Assembly: GCA_018381235.1 (NCBI GenBank)
Contig: JAGZSF010000010.1
Location: 62,001 to 126,000 of the forward strand
Origin: Collinsella sp.
GTDB taxonomy: Bacteria > Actinomycetota > Coriobacteriia > Coriobacteriales > Coriobacteriaceae
DNA: 64,000 bases
Direction of reading: 5' to 3'
The position numbers and the translations under genes were made by a program. The notes beneath the pieces are model-generated. The model made no database searches. It was not told where the DNA came from and saw only the letters and a list, made by a program, of their open reading frames with translations. This document shows, piece after piece, positions 9,961 through 18,230 of this stretch. Numbering within the stretch: position 1 is the first letter of the stretch; the number at the start of each line of letters is the position of its first letter.

Positions 9961-10410
9961 TCAGACGTCCGCATCGACATCGCCAGACTCCACCGTAAAC
10001 GCCGGATCGGTGCTCACAAGATAAAATCGGGTCACCTTAGTATTTCTAATTAGGTAAATCTGCCCTTGATTGCGTCGGCGCGATATATATGCAACGTGAA
10101 CCGTGCCGAATTCTTCGCCGTTTTCCTTCTTTAATACCAGGATATTGGGATCGTCCGTACGCTTAAACTGCCCGTCAACGCAGCTGCCGTCTTTGTCGAC
10201 CAGTTGCCACCGATGGTTATCCTCTTCAAGAAAGGCCAGGGTTTCCAGACTCGTCTTGTCGTCCCGATAGTAACCGTCAATGGCAAACCCTTCGGAAGCG
10301 CATTCCCGCATATAGGACGTTTCTCGGCTTATAGCAAACAGCCCTGTAACGCCCAGGAGCACAGCCAAGCAGACCACTGCAAGGGTTATCAAAATAGCAC
10401 GGCGACCCAT
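9961..10410 (-). CDS. Small membrane-anchored hypothetical protein
   Basis: 149 aa, not recognised. An N-terminal hydrophobic segment (about residues 5-26) after MGRR suggests a single membrane anchor or uncleaved signal. The remaining extracytoplasmic part has mixed charge and two cysteines (about residues 37 and 77). The predicted start at 10410 has no clear ribosome site of its own. Instead, a 12-codon open frame with a good GGAGG site ends one base before this ATG, suggesting coupled translation. Confidence 0.65.
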   Translation of the reverse strand: MGRRAILITLAVVCLAVLLGVTGLFAISRETSYMRECASEGFAIDGYYRDDKTSLETLAFLEEDNHRWQLVDKDGSCVDGQFKRTDDPNILVLKKENGEEFGTVHVAYISRRRNQGQIYLIRNTKVTRFYLVSTDPAFTVESGDVDADV

Positions 10411-10411
10411 G

Positions 10412-10450
10412 TTAGCCCAACCGATAGTTGTTTAACGGAGCGTGAAACAT
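10412..10450 (-). CDS. 12-codon leader ORF coupled to the downstream anchored protein
   Basis: ATG at 10450 sits eight bases after GGAGG. The reading frame encodes MFHAPLNNYRLG and stops with TAA at 10412-10414, one base before the ATG at 10410. The arrangement is typical of translational coupling. Expression is inferred only from the ribosome site. Confidence 0.35.
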   Translation of the reverse strand: MFHAPLNNYRLG

Positions 10451-10600
10451 ACCTGGAACCTCCGATATTAGGGGGAACGTCGCCAGCAGGCTGGCGACAA
10501 CTATATGTTTCTAACATCAAACCATATGGCTGCCACTCGCGGAGGGGGCAACGGCGAACGGCGTGTTTTCATACTCCATTGGTCAAACCTAAGCGCAGCG

Positions 10601-10821
10601 CTACAGCTCGTACTTGTACACGCGGTAGATGTACTTCTCGGCTTCCATCTCGTAGGTGGCGATGGGTAGACCGTAGCGGTCGTCTCGTCGTTTGGCAGAT
10701 AGGTCACACTGTGCTGGCCTGCGTTGAGCGAAAAATCGCCTTGGGCCTGCAGTAACTTGTCCTCAAAGCCCGAACCGGCCCAGAAATCGGGCAAGCCCAC
10801 GGAAGGCTGTAGCAAGGTCAT
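10601..10821 (-). pseudogene. Frameshifted gene remnant, family unknown
   Basis: Two overlapping frames look like the C-terminal part of one protein. The first reads TLLQPSVGLPDFWAGSGF through SVTYLPND. After a one-base shift near 10681, the second continues as RYGLPIATYEMEAEKYIY to a YKYEL end and TAG at 10601. No ribosome site or full N-terminus is visible, so this appears to be a decayed fragment. The source gene is not recognised. Confidence 0.45.
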
Positions 10822-10841
10822 TTGCGCAACATATGTCCAGC

Positions 10842-10878
10842 AAAAACGGGTGGTAGCCGGTACGGCCACCACCCGTTT
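10842..10878 (-). terminator. Terminator of the activase operon
   Basis: About 16-bp stem (AAACGGGTGGT arm and complement) with a short loop, followed on the minus strand by TTTTTG, 29 bp after the stop of the giant activase gene. Confidence 0.85.
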
Positions 10879-10906
10879 GTCTCATATCTAGCCCATAGCA
10901 GGCAAG

Positions 10907-13900
10907 CTACTTCTTAATGCCGCGTCCCAGGCGCTCAGCGACCGACGCCACAGCACTCTCATCGACCGAGCCGCAGCTCACGCAGCCATCATGGGCACGC
11001 ATCTGGCCGGTGACCTCGTCCATCGTGAGCGGCGCCACCTTCTCGAGCTTAAAGCCCTTGCCGGCGCGCATGTTCTCCTTGGCCACGCTAATCATGAGCT
11101 TAATACGGTTGAGCTGGTTGACCTCGGACGCGCCGGGGTCGTAGTCCACCGCGACGATGTTGCTCTCGGGGTGCTGGCGGCGCAGCTCCTTAATCACGGC
11201 CTTGCCCACCACGTGGTTGGGCAGGCACGCGAAAGGCTGCGTGCAGATGATGTTGGGCGCACCGTGATCGATCAGGTCGAGCATCTCGGCCGTGAGCAGC
11301 CAGCCCTCGCCCATGTTGTTGCACACCGAAAGCACCGTGCGGGCCTTGTCGGCCATGGTGCCGATGCGCTCGGGTGCCTCGAAGCGGCGGGACTTTTCGA
11401 GCATCTCCTCCACCGGTGTGCGCATCCAGTCCACGAGCTTGATGAGCGCCTGCATACCAGCGCGCGTGGTAGCAGAGCTTCCCAGCTCGTCCTTCTGTAG
11501 CTCGGCGTTACTCATGGAGTACAGGAAGAAGTCGAGCAGGCCCGGCACCACAGCCTCGCAGCCCTCGCGCTCAATGACATCGACCACGTGGTTGTTGGCC
11601 GTGGGATGGAACTTGACCAGGATCTCGCCAACCACGCCCACGCGCGGCTTGGTGCCCTCGCCCACGAGCGGCATGGTGTCGAACGCGCGGATGGCCTCGC
11701 GGCACAGCTTGGTGTAGTTGTGGCGGTTGAACTTAGGCGCCAGCTTGCGGGCACGCGCCATGTACTCCTCGTAGAGCGCGTTGGCGGCACCGGGCGTGGC
11801 CTCGTACGGACGGCAGCGGTAGAGCATCTGCATCATCACGTCGCCAAAGAGCACCGCGTAGACCGCCTGCTTGAGCAGCGCCGGCGTAATCTTAAAGCCA
11901 GGGTTGTCCTCGCCGAGCGCCACGGCCGAAAGCGAGATCACCGGGATCTCGGGGTGACCGCTCTCGCGCAGGGCCTTGCGGATGAGTGCGATGTAGTTGG
12001 TGGCACGGCAGCCGCCGCCGGTCTGGCTGATAACCACAGCGGTCTTGGACAGGTCGTACCGACCGCTCTCGATGGCCTCCATAATCTGGCCCGTCACCAG
12101 GATCGACGGGTAGCAAATGTCATTGTTCACATAGCGCAGACCGGCCTCGACGGCGTCGTGATCGGTCGAGGGCAGCAGCTCCAAGTTGTAGCCAGCACCA
12201 CGGAACACCTCTTTGACCAGGTCAAAGTGGATCGGCGCCATCTGCGGGCACAGGATGGTGTAGCCCTCCTCGCGCATCTGCTCGGTAAAGGGCACCTTGG
12301 GCCACGCGGTCGATGCGCTCTCACGCTGAGCCTCAAACGTGTACTTGCGGCTCGCGAACGCGGGGGCGTCCGTGGAGGGCGCCACCGGCGCGGCATCGCC
12401 CTGCTCGTAGGCCTCGCCCGCGGCCGTGGCCTCGGCCAAGCGCTCGGCCTCCTGGTCCTTGAGCGCTGCCATGAGCGAGCGGATACGGATACGCGCGGCG
12501 CCCAGGTTGGACACCTCGTCAATCTTGAGCACGGTGTAGATCTTGCCGCTGGCTTCCAGAATCTCCTGCACCTGATCGGTGGTCAGGGCGTCCAAGCCGC
12601 AGCCGAAAGAGTTGAGCTGGATCAGGTCCAGGTCGTTGCGCATCGTCACAAAACGGGCGACGGCGTACAGGCGGCTGTGGTACATCCACTGGTCAACAAC
12701 GCGAATCGGACGCTCGGGCTTTACCAGATGCGCGAGCGAATCCTCGGTAAAGACTGCAAAGCCAAAGCTCGAGATAAGCTCGGGCAGGGCATGGTTGATC
12801 TCGGGGTCGTTGTGGTAGGGACGGCCGGCGAGCACGATGCCGTGACCGCCATGGTCCTCGACCCACTTAAGAGCCTCCTCGCCCATGGTCTGGATGTCCT
12901 CGTGGAAGCGCGCATCGGCCTCAAAGGCAGCGTTGACGGCGGCATCGACCTCGGAGCGCGTGATCTTGGGTCCACGCACGCGACCGCGACCGGCTTGTGC
13001 ATCGGCCACGCGGTCGACGGCGAGCACCTGGTACAGACGGCGCTTGAGCTCGGTCTTGTCGTGATAGGGCACAAACGGGTACAGGAACTCGATATTCTGC
13101 TCGCGGATCTCGTCGATGTTGAGCGCCAGCGCCGTGGGGTAGCTCATGACGATGGGGCAGTTGTAACAGTTGCCGGCGGTCGGATCCTCCTTGCGCTCCC
13201 AGCGCACGCACGGCATCCAAATGAAGTCGACATCGCGGTCGATGAGGTTCATCACGTGGCCGTGGCTCATCTTTGCCGGGTAGCACACGCTCTCGGACGG
13301 CATGGACTCGATGCCCGCCTGGTAGGTCTTCTTGCTCGACTGGTCGGACAGCTGCACGCTAAAGCCCAGGCGCGTAAAGAACGCATGCCAGAAGGGGTAG
13401 TTCTCGTACATGTTGAGCGCACGGGGGATACCCACGGTACCACGCGGGGCCTCGTCGGGGCTCAGCACCTCGCGGTTAAAGAGCAGCTCGTTTTTCTTTT
13501 TGAAGAGGTTGGGGGCCTCGGTTTTCTGCTTTTTGTGGCCAGCACCCTTCTCGCAGCGGTTACCGGTAATGAAGCGCCTGCCGCCGCCAAAATCGTTGAC
13601 GGTGAGCTGGCAGTTGTTGGAGCAACGGCCGCAGCGGACATGCTTTTGCGTCACGGTGAGGTGCGCGATGTCCTCGGCAGAAAGGATGGTCGAGGTGCCG
13701 TCGGCGCCGGCGCGATCGCGGGCGAGCAGGGCCGCACCGTAGGCGCCCATGCAGCCGGCGATGTCAGGGCGCACGGCATGAACGCCGGTGAGCTGCTCGA
13801 ACGCGCGCAGCGTGGCATCGGACATAAAGGTGCCGCCCTGAACGATCACCTGGCTGCCGATCTCCTTGGGGTCGCGCAGCTTAATGACCTTGAACAGGGC

Positions 13901-15691
13901 ATTCTTGATGACGGAATAGGACAGGCCGGCCGCGATGTCGCCCACCGTGGCGCCTTCCTTTTGCGCCTGCTTGACGCGCGAGTTCATAAAGACTGTGCAG
14001 CGGCTGCCCAGGTCGACCGGAGCCTTGGCATGGATGGCAGCGTTGGCGAACGCGCGCACGTCCATGTTCATAGAGACCGCGAAGCTCTCGATAAAGCTGC
14101 CGCAGCCCGACGAGCAGGCCTCGTTGAGCATGATGTGCTCGATGACGCCGTCCTTGACGCGCAGGCACTTCATGTCCTGTCCGCCAATGTCCAGAATGAA
14201 CTCGACGCCGGGCAGGAACGCCTTGGCGCCGCGCAGGTGCGCGACGGTCTCGATCTCGCCGGAATCGGCCTTGAGGGCCTCGATGAGCAGCGCCTCGCCG
14301 TAGCCCGTGGTAGTCACGTGGCCGATGGTGCAACCGGCGGGAATGTGGTTGTAGAAATCGGCCATGATGACCTTGGCCGTGCCCAGGATGTCGCCGTTGT
14401 TGTTGCCGTACCAGGTGTGCAGCAGCTGACCGTCCTCGCCCACGAGCGCGGCCTTCATGGTGGTGGAACCGGCGTCGATGCCGATGAACACGCGGCCGGT
14501 GTAGCCTTCGAGTTTGCCCTTGGGGACGACTTCCTGGTCGTGGCGGGTTTTGAACTCGGCGAAGTCCTCGTCGGTGGCAAAGAGCGGATCCAGGCGCTCG
14601 ACCTCGGCACCCTGTGTGTCACCCAGGGCATCGATAGACTCGATGAGCTGCGGGAACGTGCTGAGCTTGTTGGACTCATGCGCCATGGCGGCGCCGCTCG
14701 CCACAAACAGGTGGGCGTTTTGGGGCACAATGCGGTGCTCCTCGTCCAGGTTGAGCGTGAGGTAGAAGCGATGGCGCAGCTCGGAGAGATACTGCAGCGG
14801 GCCGCCCAGGAAGGCGACGTTGCCGCGGATGGGACGGCCGCACGCCAGGCCCGAGATGGTCTGGGTCACGACGGCCTGGAAGATGGAGGCGGCCACGTCC
14901 TCGGGGCGGGCGCCCTCGTTGAGCAGCGGCTGGACGTCGGTCTTGGCAAAGACACCGCAGCGGCTAGCGATGGGATAGATGGTGGTGGCGTTGGCCGCGA
15001 GTTCGTTAAGGCCGCTGGCGTCAGTGTGCAGCAGGGTTGCCATCTGGTCGATGAACGCGCCCGTGCCGCCGGCGCAGGTGCCGTTCATGCGCTGCTCGAT
15101 GCCGTTGTCGAAGTAGATGATCTTGGCGTCCTCGCCGCCCAGCTCGATGGCGACGTCGGTGGCCGGGATGAGGGTCTCGACGGCACGCTTGCTGGCGATG
15201 ACCTCCTGGACAAACTCCAGGTCGAGCCACTGGGACAGCAGCAGGCCGCCCGAGCCGGTAATGGCGCAGGTCATCTGGGCCGTCGGCAGCACGGTCGCAG
15301 CGCCCTCGAACAGGTCGCGGGCACAAGCGCGGACGTCGGTGTGGTGGCGCTGGTACTTGGCGTAGACGATCTGGTTGTCGTCGTTGAGCACGGCAAGTTT
15401 AACGGTGGTGGAGCCCACGTCGATGCCCAGGTGCAGGTTGCCGTGGGCGGCCTCGGGGTTGAAGATTGCGCCTTCGGGGGCCTGGGCGGCGGTGGCGACT
15501 GCGGGCTCGGTGGCGGCGGGCTCGGTGACGACGGACGTCTCCCCTGCCGCGTTCTTGGCATCGGCAACTGCCTCGGCAACTTTCTCGGCAGCAGCGGTCG
15601 CGGCCTTCTGCGCGGCATCCACTACGGCGGGTGCAGCCTCACGCGCGGCAGCGACCATACGGTCCTTGATGCCCTCGACGAGTTTGCTCAT
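10907..15691 (-). CDS. Fused acyl-CoA dehydratase activase / 2-hydroxyglutaryl-CoA dehydratase-like protein
   Basis: 1594 aa. An Ala/Val-rich N-terminal extension (about 1-80) is followed by two BadF/HgdC-type ATPase domains, starting at GIDVGSTTVK (about 88) and GIDAGSTTMK (about 400). Each carries the [4Fe-4S]-ligand cysteine regions (CAGGTGAF with SRCGVF; CSSGCGSF with SRCTVF). A cysteine-rich link (CGRCSNNC, about 690) leads to a DUF2229-like domain and a C-terminal HgdB/D-like region. Activases of this family use ATP to inject an electron into radical 2-hydroxyacyl-CoA dehydratases. The substrate of this large fused form is unknown. A GAGGAGAG site precedes the ATG. The gene lies 11 bp after a TetR regulator, so the two form an operon. 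Confidence 0.88.
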   Translation of the reverse strand: MSKLVEGIKDRMVAAAREAAPAVVDAAQKAATAAAEKVAEAVADAKNAAGETSVVTEPAATEPAVATAAQAPEGAIFNPEAAHGNLHLGIDVGSTTVKLAVLNDDNQIVYAKYQRHHTDVRACARDLFEGAATVLPTAQMTCAITGSGGLLLSQWLDLEFVQEVIASKRAVETLIPATDVAIELGGEDAKIIYFDNGIEQRMNGTCAGGTGAFIDQMATLLHTDASGLNELAANATTIYPIASRCGVFAKTDVQPLLNEGARPEDVAASIFQAVVTQTISGLACGRPIRGNVAFLGGPLQYLSELRHRFYLTLNLDEEHRIVPQNAHLFVASGAAMAHESNKLSTFPQLIESIDALGDTQGAEVERLDPLFATDEDFAEFKTRHDQEVVPKGKLEGYTGRVFIGIDAGSTTMKAALVGEDGQLLHTWYGNNNGDILGTAKVIMADFYNHIPAGCTIGHVTTTGYGEALLIEALKADSGEIETVAHLRGAKAFLPGVEFILDIGGQDMKCLRVKDGVIEHIMLNEACSSGCGSFIESFAVSMNMDVRAFANAAIHAKAPVDLGSRCTVFMNSRVKQAQKEGATVGDIAAGLSYSVIKNALFKVIKLRDPKEIGSQVIVQGGTFMSDATLRAFEQLTGVHAVRPDIAGCMGAYGAALLARDRAGADGTSTILSAEDIAHLTVTQKHVRCGRCSNNCQLTVNDFGGGRRFITGNRCEKGAGHKKQKTEAPNLFKKKNELLFNREVLSPDEAPRGTVGIPRALNMYENYPFWHAFFTRLGFSVQLSDQSSKKTYQAGIESMPSESVCYPAKMSHGHVMNLIDRDVDFIWMPCVRWERKEDPTAGNCYNCPIVMSYPTALALNIDEIREQNIEFLYPFVPYHDKTELKRRLYQVLAVDRVADAQAGRGRVRGPKITRSEVDAAVNAAFEADARFHEDIQTMGEEALKWVEDHGGHGIVLAGRPYHNDPEINHALPELISSFGFAVFTEDSLAHLVKPERPIRVVDQWMYHSRLYAVARFVTMRNDLDLIQLNSFGCGLDALTTDQVQEILEASGKIYTVLKIDEVSNLGAARIRIRSLMAALKDQEAERLAEATAAGEAYEQGDAAPVAPSTDAPAFASRKYTFEAQRESASTAWPKVPFTEQMREEGYTILCPQMAPIHFDLVKEVFRGAGYNLELLPSTDHDAVEAGLRYVNNDICYPSILVTGQIMEAIESGRYDLSKTAVVISQTGGGCRATNYIALIRKALRESGHPEIPVISLSAVALGEDNPGFKITPALLKQAVYAVLFGDVMMQMLYRCRPYEATPGAANALYEEYMARARKLAPKFNRHNYTKLCREAIRAFDTMPLVGEGTKPRVGVVGEILVKFHPTANNHVVDVIEREGCEAVVPGLLDFFLYSMSNAELQKDELGSSATTRAGMQALIKLVDWMRTPVEEMLEKSRRFEAPERIGTMADKARTVLSVCNNMGEGWLLTAEMLDLIDHGAPNIICTQPFACLPNHVVGKAVIKELRRQHPESNIVAVDYDPGASEVNQLNRIKLMISVAKENMRAGKGFKLEKVAPLTMDEVTGQMRAHDGCVSCGSVDESAVASVAERLGRGIKK

Positions 15692-15702
15692 TGTCTCTCC
15701 TC

Positions 15703-16413
15703 TTAGTTGTTGGACTCGACGGTTGCGGCGGTGTCGGCCGCGTCCTCGAGCTGCAGGTTCAATAGCTTCAAGCCGTATTCCGGCACGTTGATATCGATGG
15801 GTTGGCCATATAGGTCGCCGGGACGCACAAAGGCGATAACCGTCATAATGCGCGCCATGGCCTCGGGCGATTCGGTGAGCCCACGCTCAAACCAGCGCTG
15901 AATCAGGCCGACTTCGGCACTCACGACGTAGGTAACGTAGTAGTCAAAGAACGTGCCCAGCGCCAGGCCCAAAATGCCCGTCTGCGCACGCGGCACTACC
16001 GCCTCACGCGCGGTATCGATAATCCTTTTAATGAAGGCCTGGTCGCCGCCCGGACCCAGCAGCGCACCGATTAAGTCGCGGTTGGCCGCAAGATAACGCA
16101 GCAGCTCAACCGAACCGGGCGCCGGCTCGAGCTCATCGATGTTGTGATAGAGGTCGGGCAGCTGAGCTGCGGTGATGAGCTCAATGCGCTCACGGATCTC
16201 GGCCAGCAAGCCGTCCTCGATTTGATTGATAAAGTCGGGGATATCGCGGTAGTGCGAATAGAACGTGCGGCGCGTAAGGCCAGCGCGCTCGGTGAGCGAC
16301 GCGACATTAATGCGCGAAAGGTCGCCGCTTTCGGCAAGCTCGCTGGCAAGTGCCTGGCGAAGGGCACGCTGCGAGCGAAGGGACCGGCGGTCGCATTTTT
16401 CGAGCTGGGACAA
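15703..16413 (-). CDS. TetR/AcrR family transcriptional regulator
   Basis: 236 aa. The N-terminal helix-turn-helix (about residues 14-60, with INVASLTERAGLTRRTFYSHY) is the classic TetR DNA-binding region. The C-terminal part, with FVRPGD near residue 195, would bind the ligand. Translation starts at TTG 16413 after AAGGAGGACGC. It is the first gene of a two-gene operon with the giant activase and probably controls it together with itself. A palindrome upstream (16465-16479) is a candidate operator. Confidence 0.9.
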   Translation of the reverse strand: MSQLEKCDRRSLRSQRALRQALASELAESGDLSRINVASLTERAGLTRRTFYSHYRDIPDFINQIEDGLLAEIRERIELITAAQLPDLYHNIDELEPAPGSVELLRYLAANRDLIGALLGPGGDQAFIKRIIDTAREAVVPRAQTGILGLALGTFFDYYVTYVVSAEVGLIQRWFERGLTESPEAMARIMTVIAFVRPGDLYGQPIDINVPEYGLKLLNLQLEDAADTAATVESNN

Positions 16414-16464
16414 GCGTCCTCCTTGTTACTCAACCTGTACGCTATTGCACAGTGCGAGTATTAT

Positions 16465-16479
16465 TGCACACCGTGTGCA
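16465..16479. promoter_or_regulatory. Candidate TetR operator
   Basis: Perfect palindrome TGCACACCGTGTGCA 52 bp upstream of the regulator start, with a related half-palindrome TTGCACAGTGCGA beside it (from 16445). It lies immediately upstream of an AATAATAC-like -10 on the minus strand. Assignment to this regulator is by position only. Confidence 0.5.
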
Positions 16480-16505
16480 TCAACACGTAAAGGCAATATT
16501 TGGAA

Positions 16506-16534
16506 TGTGACGAAGGGGCAGCCTCTTTGTCACA
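16506..16534. repeat. REP-like palindrome, GTGAC family copy 1
   Basis: Imperfect palindrome: GTGACGAAGG and CTTTGTCAC arms around a short loop. It closely resembles the copy at 17256-17286. Confidence 0.7.
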
Positions 16535-16591
16535 TCCAGCGACCGCCTAGGTTGTGCCGGTTGTGCCAGGCTTTTAGAGCGGCATTACCGA

Positions 16592-16620
16592 TTGTCCAAA
16601 ATGTCATTCGTGGGTAGAAT
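16592..16620 (+). promoter_or_regulatory. Promoter of antisense RNA
   Basis: TTGTCC (16592-16597), 17-base spacer, TAGAAT (16615-16620). Spacing is ideal for a housekeeping sigma factor. It points at a region with no plus-strand gene, so the product would be a small RNA beginning near 16627. Confidence 0.6.
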
Positions 16621-16626
16621 AGTGTC

Positions 16627-16712
16627 GACGGCAGCCCAAGTTCTGGAAAGCTGGGCAGCGCCGTTGTTTGCATTAGGGGGTCAACGCCTTAGCGGCGGCG
16701 ACCCCTTCTGTT
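16627..16712 (+). ncRNA. Candidate antisense antitoxin RNA
   Basis: Predicted transcript of about 85 nt from the promoter at 16592. It would fold into a first hairpin (about 16629-16661, GGCAGCCCA and TGGGCAGC arms) and a terminator-like second hairpin (16677-16705, GGGGTC and GACCCC arms) followed by TTCTGTT. Its 3' part overlaps, in antisense, the stop codon and 3' end of the small peptide gene at 16689-16814. Ends are estimates. Confidence 0.5.
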
Positions 16713-16814
16713 GCGCTTCGAACGCTGCTTGAGTGCCTCGGAAAGGCCGACAAGCGCCGTGAAGAACGAGACCAAAGCGGTCAGAAGTCTCACGAAATCA
16801 ATCAAATCGGTCAT
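16689..16814 (-). CDS. 41-aa hydrophobic/basic peptide, candidate type I toxin
   Basis: A 41-residue peptide beginning MTDLIDF. A hydrophobic helix (about residues 4-25) is followed by a strongly basic tail ending KRNRRGRRR. This is the layout of membrane toxins of type I systems such as TxpA, BsrG or Fst. GGGAGGTG lies eight bases before the ATG at 16814; an ATG two codons upstream is too close to the site. A convergent antisense RNA covers its 3' end, and a LexA-like palindrome overlaps its promoter. Toxicity is inference from architecture. A small regulatory membrane peptide is the alternative. Confidence 0.65.
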   Translation of the reverse strand: MTDLIDFVRLLTALVSFFTALVGLSEALKQRSKRNRRGRRR

Positions 16815-16878
16815 GGGCATCACCTCCCGTCAGATGGAGGGCGCTGCCCGGCACATGGAACTGCCGCCAACAGCATCA

Positions 16879-16908
16879 ATTCTATCAAAGCGCAGTTAGG
16901 TATGCGAA
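16879..16908 (-). promoter_or_regulatory. Promoter of the small peptide gene
   Basis: On the minus strand, -35 TTCGCA (complement of 16903-16908), 18-base spacer and -10 TAGAAT (complement of 16879-16884) predict a start near 16872 and a 5' leader of about 57 nt. The -35 lies inside the LexA-like palindrome. Confidence 0.5.
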
Positions 16909-16920
16909 TGTTTGTTCGCA
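16903..16920. promoter_or_regulatory. LexA/SOS-box-like operator
   Basis: Palindrome with 6-base arms TGCGAA/TTCGCA. The minus-strand core CGAACAAACATTCG fits 13 of 14 positions of the Gram-positive SOS consensus CGAACRNRYGTTYG. It overlaps the -35 of the small peptide promoter, the position expected for repression. Confidence 0.5.
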
Positions 16921-16934
16921 TTTCAGAAGATCGG

Positions 16935-16979
16935 AGCTCGGGTATGGCGAAGGAACAGTTCCTTTGCCATACCCGAGCT
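16935..16979. repeat. Long hairpin upstream of the small peptide promoter
   Basis: About 19-bp inverted repeat (AGCTCGGGTATGGC arm and complement, one G-T pair) with a 7-base loop. There is no T run on either side, so it is not an obvious terminator. Role unknown. Confidence 0.6.
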
Positions 16980-17003
16980 TGTCGCCGAACTGCTACCTAC
17001 ATT

Positions 17004-17202
17004 TTTCGAGTTATTCGGCCACGCTGCTGGTTCTGTATAAATGCACCACCGGGATTATCTGAAAGTTTTTGTCCTTATTTGAGCGCATACATGCCCATTT
17101 GTGCACTTACGTCACCGAATCAAACACCATTAGAGGTATGAATGTTCCTGAGAGGGCATCTTTAGCCATTTAACGACCTCCGACAGGCCGAATAACTCGA
17201 AA
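17004..17202. repeat. Inverted-repeat-bounded segment without genes
   Basis: A perfect 17-bp inverted repeat (TTTCGAGTTATTCGGCC at 17004-17020, complement at 17186-17202) flanks about 165 bp of A+T-richer non-coding DNA. Size and structure resemble a MITE or decayed element, but no target duplication was identified. It lies in the 471-bp gap between the small peptide and HAD genes. Confidence 0.5.
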
Positions 17203-17255
17203 TTTGTTGGTGGCGAAAGCGTAACAGTCCTATACGCCAAAAGCCGGCATCTCCC

Positions 17256-17286
17256 ATGTGACAAAGGGGCTGTCCCTTTGTCACAT
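17256..17286. repeat. REP-like palindrome, GTGAC family copy 2
   Basis: Near-perfect palindrome: ATGTGACAAAGGG and CCCTTTGTCACAT arms around a GGCTGT-type loop. It ends on the stop codon of the HAD gene. Confidence 0.75.
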
Positions 17287-18149
17287 TATTCGATGACGGT
17301 GCGGGAGTTTTGCTTGTGCATGGTGGCGAGCATGTGTTTGGGGACGGCGTGGACCATGCAGCTACCGATAGTCGCGCTCGCGGCGGCCTTGGCCGCGTCA
17401 CTGCCATTCTTGGTGGCATAGCTGTGACGGAAACGCTTGAGCATGGCGATGTCGTTGCCGCCGTCGCCGTAAACCGCGACCTCGTCCTCGGCAATACCGT
17501 AGTAGCCCGCCAGCCAGGCCACGCTCTCACCCTTGTTGCACGCCACGTCCGTGATCTCGAACATCACCGGATCGAACGGCGCGTTGACCACACGGTCCGA
17601 GCGCTCGGCCAAATACGCCTTAAGGTCGCGCTCCAGCTCGAGCGAGGTCACGCGGCAGTTGATTTTGCACACGTCATGACGCAGGATGTCACCGATCGAC
17701 TGGTCGAAATACTGTTCCTCGTGATACCCGCCACGTGCACGCATGCCGCGCATCACGATGCGCTTGATAGGACTGTCCTTTTTAAAGCCCGCCTGGTGCA
17801 TCTCGAACGAACCGCTCGAGAACATGCCGTCGGGCGTGGAGCAGTCGAAGCAAATGTCCGGGAACGCCTTGAGCAGCTCCTCGGTAACCTGCGGGTCGAT
17901 GGTCCAGGTCTTGAGCACCTCACCATGGCTGTCGCGCACGATGGATCCGTTGGAGCAGCAGGCGTCGAGTGCCAGACCTGTGAAGCCATGCTCGCCGATC
18001 GGCAGCGTCGAGCGTCCGGTCGCGGGAACCACATGCAGGCCGGCTTCGGTCAGCTCGCGAATGGCGCGGCGGATGGTTCCGTCGGCCTCGTGTAGGGCAT
18101 TCAGCAGCGTTCCGTCTAAGTCACTCGCAAACATCTTGATCATGGGCAT
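17286..18149 (-). CDS. Cof-type HAD-superfamily phosphatase
   Basis: 287 aa (285 from the second ATG at 18143). HAD motif I DLDGTLL with nucleophile Asp lies at about residues 10-16. The motif III/IV region YGDGGNDIAMLKRF (about 227-240) coordinates Mg2+, and the C2 cap between them is typical of Cof/YidA phosphatases acting on sugar phosphates or similar metabolites. GAAGGAG precedes both ATGs and does not decide between them. Substrate unknown. The stop codon abuts a REP-like palindrome. Confidence 0.9.
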   Translation of the reverse strand: MPMIKMFASDLDGTLLNALHEADGTIRRAIRELTEAGLHVVPATGRSTLPIGEHGFTGLALDACCSNGSIVRDSHGEVLKTWTIDPQVTEELLKAFPDICFDCSTPDGMFSSGSFEMHQAGFKKDSPIKRIVMRGMRARGGYHEEQYFDQSIGDILRHDVCKINCRVTSLELERDLKAYLAERSDRVVNAPFDPVMFEITDVACNKGESVAWLAGYYGIAEDEVAVYGDGGNDIAMLKRFRHSYATKNGSDAAKAAASATIGSCMVHAVPKHMLATMHKQNSRTVIE

Positions 18150-18230
18150 GCCTCTCCTTCGTCTGCACGATATTGTAGACGAGAACGGGCGCGCCCCAAG
18201 AGAGGCACGCCCGTCAGGCGAAAGATTGTC

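Noticed and set aside
10501..10872. A 123-codon gene on minus
   Set aside because: Its C-terminal third is out of frame compared with a more protein-like continuation; better explained as a frameshifted remnant.
11588..15706. A 1372-codon open frame on plus opposite the activase gene
   Set aside because: It mirrors the high-G+C codon pattern of the minus-strand gene, has no recognised domain or ribosome site, and the opposite frame has clear motifs.
16902..17141. Plus-strand 79-codon frame over the LexA-like box
   Set aside because: No ribosome site, and it covers a hairpin and inverted repeat; composition is not protein-like.
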